A stretch of DNA of 64,000 nucleotides from assembly GCA_003116995.1 (NCBI GenBank), contig BDSL01000012.1, positions 372,001-436,000 of the forward strand. The letters run 5' to 3'. Source of the DNA: Yamagishiella unicocca (lineage: Eukaryota; Chlorophyta; Chlorophyceae; Chlamydomonadales; Volvocaceae). Made by a program: the position numbers and the translations under genes. Every line of letters begins with the position of its first letter. Position 1 is the stretch's first letter. A model generated the notes under the pieces. The model was not told the origin of the DNA, searched no databases, and worked only from the letters and a program-made list of their open reading frames with translations. Of this stretch, positions 58,684-64,000 are shown piece after piece.

Positions 58684-61600
58684 ACTCCCCCGCTGGTGCC
58701 GCTGGCGCCGCCACCTAGGCCACCGTCGCCGCCACCGTCACCCCCGACACCCCCTATCCGGGCTCCCAGCCCGCCGGTGCTGCCAAATCCGCCAAGTCCG
58801 GCTCCCAGCCCGCCGACACCTCCTAGCCCAGCCCCTGCGCCGCCAAGCCCAGCGCCTAGCCCACCCGTGCCACCGTCGCCGCCAAGTCCGGCACCTAGCC
58901 CACCAACACCAAGCCCGCCACCTAGCCCACCAACACCAAGCCCGCCACCTAGCCCACCAACACCAAGCCCGCCACCTAGCCCACCAACGCCGCCAAGCCC
59001 GGCCCTGAGCCCGCCAACACCACCGGCGTATCCAAGCCCGGCACCTGGCCCACCAGCGCCGCCCAGCCCGCCACCCAGCCCGGCAACACCACCGGCGCCG
59101 CCAAGCCCAGCACCCAGCTCAATAATATCACCAGCGCCGCCAAGCCCAGCACCCAGCTCAATAATATCACCAGCGCCGCCAAGCCCGGCCCCAAGCCCAC
59201 CAGTAACATCGGCGCCACCAAGCCCAGCACCTAGCCCACCAGCGCCGCCAAGCCCAGCACCGAGCCCGCCAACACCACCGACGTATCCAAGCCCGGCACC
59301 GAGCCAACCCGCGCCGCCAAGCCCGCCAACCAGCCCGCCAACACCACCAGCGCCGCCAAGCCCGCCACACAGCCTGCCAACACCACCAGCGCCGCCAAGC
59401 CCGCCACACAGCCTGCCAACACCACCAGCGCCGCCAAGCCCGGCACCGAGCTCAATAATATCACCAGCGCCGCCAAGCCCGGCCCCAAGCCCGGCCCCAA
59501 GCCCGGCCCCAAGCCCGAGCTCACCAACACCACCGGCGCCGCCAAGCCCAGCACCTAGCCCACCAGCGCCGCCAAGCCCGGCACCGGGCCCGCCAACACC
59601 ACCGGCGTATCCAAGCCCGGCACCTGGCCCACCAGCGCCTCAAAGCCCACCGCCAATCCCGCCAATCCCACCAGCGCTGCCAAGCCAAGCCCCTAGCGCA
59701 CTAGTGTCACCGGCGCCGCCCAGCCCGCCACCCAGCCCGCCACCGCCACCAGTGCCGCCAAGCCCACCACCTGGCCCACCAGCGCCGCCAAGCCCGCCAC
59801 CCAGCCCGCCAACACCACCGGCGCCGCCAAGCCCAGCACCCAGCCCGCCACCGCCACCAAGCCCGCCACCCAGCCCATCACTGCCACCAGCGCCGCCAAG
59901 CCCGGCACCCAGCCCGCCACCGCCACCGCCGCCAAGCCCATCACTGCCACCAGCGCCGCCAAGCCCGGCACCCAGCCCGCCACCGCCACCAGCGCCACCA
60001 AGCCCGCCACCAAGCCCATCACCGCCACCAGCACCACCAAGCCCGCCACCAAGCCCATCACCGCCACCAGCGCCGCCAAGCCCGCCACCCAGCCCGCCAC
60101 CCAGCCCGCCACTGCCAACAGCGCCGCCAAGCCCAGCACCCAGCCCGCCACTGCCACCAGCGCCGCCAAGCCCGCCACCCAGCCCGCCAACACCACCAGC
60201 GCCACCAAGCCCAGCACCCAGCCCGCCACCGCCACCAGTGCCACCAAGCCCGGCACCCAGCCTGCCACCACCACCAGCGCCACCAAGCCTGCCACCAAGC
60301 CCGCCAACACCACCAGCGCCACCAAGCCCGCCACCAAGCCCATCACCGCCACCAGCGCCACCAAGCCCGGCACCCAGCCCGCCACCGCCACCAGCGCCTC
60401 CCAGCCCGGCACCCAGCCCACCACCGCCACCAGCGCCACCAAGCCCGCCACCAAGCCCATCACCGCCACCAGCGCTACCAAGCCCGCCACCAAGCCCGCC
60501 ACCGCCACCAGCGCCGCCAAGCCCGGCACCCAGCCCGCCACCGCCACCAGCGCCTCCCAGCCCGGCACCCAGCCCACCACCGCCACCGGCGCCGCCAAGC
60601 CCGGCACCCAGCCCGCCACCGCCACCAGCGCCTCCCAGCCCGGCACCCAGCCCACCACCGCCACCAGCGCCACCAAGCCCGCCACCAAGCCCATCACCGC
60701 CACCAGCGCCACCAAGCCCGCCACCAAGCCCGCCACCGCCACCAGCGCCGCCCAGCCCGGCACCCAGCCCACCTAGCCCATCAGCGCCGCCGAGCCCGCC
60801 ACCCAGCCCACCAGCGCCACCGCTGCCACCTGCTCCCGCGCCATTGCAGCCCATCGCTGCCGCAGTGCCTCAAGGCCCCAACGCCACACCTCCCAGAAGC
60901 CCTACCGCCGCACCACAGGCCGCACAGCCGCCGGGACCGGCCGCCTCAAATATACCACCCCCGCCGCCGCTGCCTCAGCCTCCGCCGCCTCGCCCTCTGC
61001 CTCCGCCACCGCTGCCCGAGCCAGCGCCCTCCGTCACCGCTTTCGAGACCGTTATCTTCCTGGGCGCCCCCTTGGGCCCCAACGACACCCTACCGGTGAT
61101 ACCCGGAGTCGTATTGGAGCTGGACTACAACACCCTGACTGCCACGGCGCGCTTCCAGGTGGGTTTTGGCTCCTGGGAAACCCCCGGCCGGTTACCCCCG
61201 TACCGCCTCCCGCACGCACCCCTCCCCCACTTCGTGTATCCGGGTCTTCTCGCCAGCCCCCACTTCGTCGACTTCACTTATCTGTCAAGCCGTCCAACGG
61301 GTTGCCTGTTACAGCACCCCCCTTCGGTTTGTCGGCCGTGGATTCGCGGATTCTCTTATCAAACCCCCTTCGCGACAGTGGCCCACGTTGTTGCCGCCGT
61401 ACCACCCGCAGCCAGTCGCCGTCAGCTCACCCCGGCATCTGGCCCTTCCTCCCTTCCTGCACCACCCCCGCCCACGTGGTTTGTCGGCCGTGGATTCGCG
61501 GATTATCCTTTACTCCCCCATGCACTTGGCCACACACATGGGGATCCCCGTCCACCTTCCTCCTGCCGGTCCCCCGCCCTCCTCTCCCCAGGGTGATTCA

Positions 61601-64000
61601 CCGTACGCCAGCTGCGATGGAGGCGTGCAGACGGCCCTTGTGAGTGCTCTGTCGGGGCTGCTGAAGCTCCCGGTGGCCAACGTGAGCACGGCCTGCTCGG
61701 CGGACGACAGCGGAGGGGCGACGCAGCGCAGGAGGCTGAGCCAGGATGACTCTGTGAGCGCAGGGGGCCACCGGGGCGAGGGTGGGGGTTAATAAGAGAA
61801 TCCGCGAATCCGCGAATCCTCGGCCGATCAACCAAGTGTGGCGGGGGCCGCAGGGCGGAGTGGGGCCGGCTGGGTCGCGCTGCGCACTGCCGCTTTAGCT
61901 CGGAAGGGAACGGGCAGCAGTGGGCGGCCTGCTGAAACGATACGGCTGAAACTGAGAGACCGCGGGCGACTGAGGGGGGCGCCACTTCCTCGCTGCACAG
62001 TCTGACAGCTGGCCGCATACTGGATCCGGGTTCCCCCACATTCGCTCCCACCCTTATCGCTGCCTGCACCCCCACCAGCCCAGCCCTCCCTCCCCTCATA
62101 CCCTCTCACCCTGGTCGCCACCTCCCTTCGCCGCAGGTCTGCTCCGCCAAGGTCAAGAACGACATCACGTTCAAGGTGGATCCGGCCATCCCGATGGAGG
62201 CATTCCGCGCGGGCGTCTTCAACGCGCTGTCCAACGGGGGCATCGCTGGGGTGTGCCCGCTGGGCCTGCTGATGGGCTCGTGGGCCGTCATGGGCGCAGC
62301 GGTGAGTGGCCGGAGGTTGCAAGGAAAACCCGTATAAAAAAGAAACCCGTTTAGAACACACGTCGGGAGGGCGGGAAGGGGTGGGGGCTCCTGCGGACCG
62401 CGCGGCCTCTGCGTAGGAGGAGCCCATGGGTCAGCAGCCGCGGTCCGAGCCGGGTAGCCCTGGCGGCGAGGAAAGGGCTGAGGGAAGGGCTGAGGGGACC
62501 ACTACAAAGGGCTGAGGGGCGCACTACAAAGGGCTGAGGGGCACACTACAAAGCTCTCGACCCCCGGCTCGACCCCCCGCTCACCTCCGGCCAACCTCGG
62601 GACCCGTCTCGCCTCTCGCACCGCCTCCCGGCACCTCCCGGCAGGTACGCGCCTTCGCACTGTCCGGCGGGGCCTTTCCGGACTGCCGCGCCTTCAGCGC
62701 CGCTGTGCTGTCCGCGCTGCAGTCCGCGGGTAGCACCGCTACCGTGGGCAGCTGTGAGACTGTGCAGTACTTTGGGGCGCTGCCGACTGCAGCCGCTCGC
62801 GCCGGCTCGGGCGGCGACGACGACGGCGGCGCGGGCTTCCCCTGGCTGATCATCGTGGCGGTGGTCGGCGCACTGCTGCTGGCCGCGCTGGTGGTGGCGG
62901 CGATCCTGTACAGGCGGAGAAAGGTGGGGCGGCGATGTTGTACCTTCGGAAGGAGGGGGAGGGCGGGGCTACGAGGCTAGTGTGTTGTTTAATTAAATGT
63001 TGTTTGTGTTCTTCCTGCGGTGGGGAATTACTACCGCGCACTGCGCCCCCAGGAGGTGGTGTGTGATGAGGGGGCATGTGGGGGGGGGAGAGGGCCTCTG
63101 GTGGATGGGGCCAGGGAGGAGCGGGGGCAGGAGGGGAGGAGGGCAGGGCTTTAGGGGTAATGCGACGGGTTAATCTTCCAACTGTCCGCCTTGCTGTCGC
63201 CCACGCAGAAAAACTACTTCGATGTGGCAGCGCCGGCGGAGCCCGGCAAGGCCGATGAGGCGGCGCTGGCAGCTGCCGCCGGCGCCGGTGCGGGCGCTCA
63301 GCTGTGGGCGCACACCGCTGCTGCGCCGGGCGCGGGCGGTGCCGCGAAGCCGCCCCTGGCGGAAAACGGCGCCGCCGCATGGTCCCAGGACGCCACACCG
63401 TTCCTGTCCGAGGCCGGCGCCATCGCTGCCGCCGTCGCCGTCGGCGGCGGCGGCGCCGCCGCGGGCGCCGCAGGCGCCGGCGGCCTTGCGTTTTTCCGCA
63501 AGACCCAAATGGCTGGCGCAGGCACCAAGACGGCCGCCGTCATAGGGCCCTCGGGTCCGCTACCCAGCGGGGACTCCGTCGACACCATGTCGCTAGGCGG
63601 CAGCACAGGCGGCAGCGCAGGCGGAGCCGCCGACGAGGGGCACTACCTGGAGGGGGCGGCGGCGGCGGCGCTGGCGGCAGGCGCTGGCGGCGCGTCCGTC
63701 AGCAAGCCGCCGCCGCTGCCTCCGATCCGTACCGGCCTGGCCAAGCTGCCGGATCTGGACCCATCGATAGGGCAGCAGCAGCCCTTCGCCGCAAAGCCGG
63801 TCCTTCCCACCATCGCCGGCCGCGGCGGCGGCGGCGAGGAACTCGCCGGCGCCGCCGCTGGCGTCGGCGTACGAGGCAGCAGGCTCGGCTCTGGGCTGCC
63901 GCCCGTCCCAGCCCACAAGGCGGGGCTTCCCGCGCTGGCAATCCCTACCGGGGCCGCCGCCAGCGCCAACCCCTTCGCCAAGCCCGTGCTGCCCGACGTG
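50577..64000 (+). CDS. Giant type I membrane hydroxyproline-rich glycoprotein (3' end beyond window)
   Basis: 18 exons close in phase: 50577-51317, 52182-52225, 52459-52507, 52790-52891, 53752-53899, 54042-54172, 54572-54640, 54732-54826, 54889-55761, 55994-56530, 56870-56967, 57132-57809, 58113-58153, 58531-61158, 61592-61753, 62137-62301, 62645-62923 and 63209-64000 (at least 2,544 residues). The ATG at 50577 starts a signal peptide ([22 protein letters not shown]). Cys-containing globular module A (51.2-54.9 kb) is followed by proline shaft 1 (55.0-57.5 kb, PPSPPP type), globular module B (57.5-58.65 kb, e.g. [20 protein letters not shown]), shaft 2 (58.65-61.02 kb, [10 protein letters not shown] type), then a Cys-containing region with SEA-like spacing ([18 protein letters not shown]...RRRLSQ). 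One membrane helix follows ([19 protein letters not shown]) with RRRK stop-transfer, then an Ala/Gly-rich tail. Known: such shafts are hydroxylated and glycosylated in algal wall and agglutinin-type proteins. Inferred: cell-surface or flagellar spacer protein. Borders of exons 8-9 are least sure. Confidence 0.83.
53045..53735 (+). repeat. Pyrimidine-rich 12-bp minisatellite in an intron, almost free of AG
   Basis: More than fifty degenerate units of CCCTCCAACTGA/C, in glycoprotein intron 52892-53751. In roughly 690 bases I find one AG (TAAG near 53656) before the true acceptor GACGCGCAG at 53751. From 53281 the frame matching the next exon is open and would read as Pro-Thr-Asp repeats. Confidence 0.9.
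54205..54320 (+). repeat. G-rich minisatellite in an intron
   Basis: Seven or so units of GAGCAGGAGGGGGGGCCC and shortened forms, in the glycoprotein intron 54173-54571. Runs of seven or more G on the coding strand could form G-quadruplexes. Confidence 0.9.
58760..60830 (+). repeat. Coding proline-repeat array of shaft 2
   Basis: Coding tandem repeat inside exon 58531-61158. The best-defined part (about 59700-60770) has a 39-bp period, 13 residues of the form [13 protein letters not shown]. The earlier part (58.76-59.65 kb) is more mixed, with [13 protein letters not shown] units and three SSIIS interruptions (about 59114, 59156 and 59450). The reverse strand is consequently open as a Gly-rich frame, which is not a gene. 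Confidence 0.9.
61326..61835. repeat. Direct and inverted copies of a TTTGTCGGCCGTGGATTCGC motif
   Basis: GGTTTGTCGGCCGTGGATTC plus CGCGGATT occurs at 61326 and 61478 (direct), and an inverted relative at about 61787-61835 with CGGATTCGCGGATTCTCTTAT on the minus strand. The first two lie in the intron 61159-61591; the third starts 34 bases into the next intron, so the set flanks exon 61592-61753. Confidence 0.8.

Noticed and set aside
59640..60854. 404-codon Gly-rich open frame on the minus strand
   Set aside because: It is the exact antisense of the proline-repeat exon; Pro codons read backwards give Gly. No start context, splice sites or domain of its own.
58126..61596. A single 1,156-codon plus-strand ORF taken as one exon
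   Set aside because: 58126-58530 and 61159-61596 read through introns: a donor at 61159 and acceptors at 58531 and 61592 keep the phase, and the ends contain non-Pro, repeat-derived sequence.

Overview
The window is nuclear DNA of a volvocine green alga (Chlamydomonas/Volvox lineage; the species cannot be named from the sequence alone). The evidence is a complete chloroplast light-harvesting gene of the algal LHCBM type, very GC-rich exons broken by many short GT-AG introns, a huge (Ser/Ala)-Pro-rich wall-type glycoprotein, SRCR and SEA-like surface modules, and a TGTAA polyadenylation motif. No bacterial, viral or organellar gene was seen, and no tRNA, rRNA or CRISPR array. Exon borders below were read by hand; I accepted them mainly because the coding phase closes across consecutive introns.

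Layout. (1) 1-4015, minus: secreted or anchored protein with one six-cysteine SRCR domain, a Pro/Arg-rich linker and a long Gly-rich beta-helix repeat region that runs off the window edge. (2) 6988-15423, minus: membrane protein whose N-terminal outer domain resembles Vps62/DUF946 and is followed by about seven hydrophobic segments. (3) 19906-28343, plus: DUF1399 (GRDP-like) protein with a long low-complexity region and a hydrophobic hairpin. (4) 33721-43496, plus: about 2,350-residue protein with a degenerate PP2C-like phosphatase fold followed by some 1,900 low-complexity residues. (5) 46614-48097, minus: LHCBM light-harvesting protein, six exons, one intron with a GC donor. (6) 50577-64000, plus: at least 2,544 residues of a type I membrane hydroxyproline-rich glycoprotein; 18 exons in phase, three-part proline shaft, membrane helix at 62.8-62.9 kb, tail continuing past the edge.

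Spaces between genes are lower in GC and hold satellite-like or mobile repeats: an inverted repeat rich in GCATGC palindromes (16.6-17.3 kb), a cluster of dispersed repeats with a near-perfect hairpin (30.8-33.0 kb) whose relatives occur at 14.5 and 17.9 kb, and several minisatellites, mostly inside introns.

The genes do not form a pathway. Three of the six (SRCR/beta-helix, Vps62-like/multi-pass, giant glycoprotein) look like cell-surface or matrix-facing proteins. The least familiar architectures are the Vps62-like domain joined to a multi-pass membrane region, the apparent PP2C pseudophosphatase and the membrane-anchored proline shaft.
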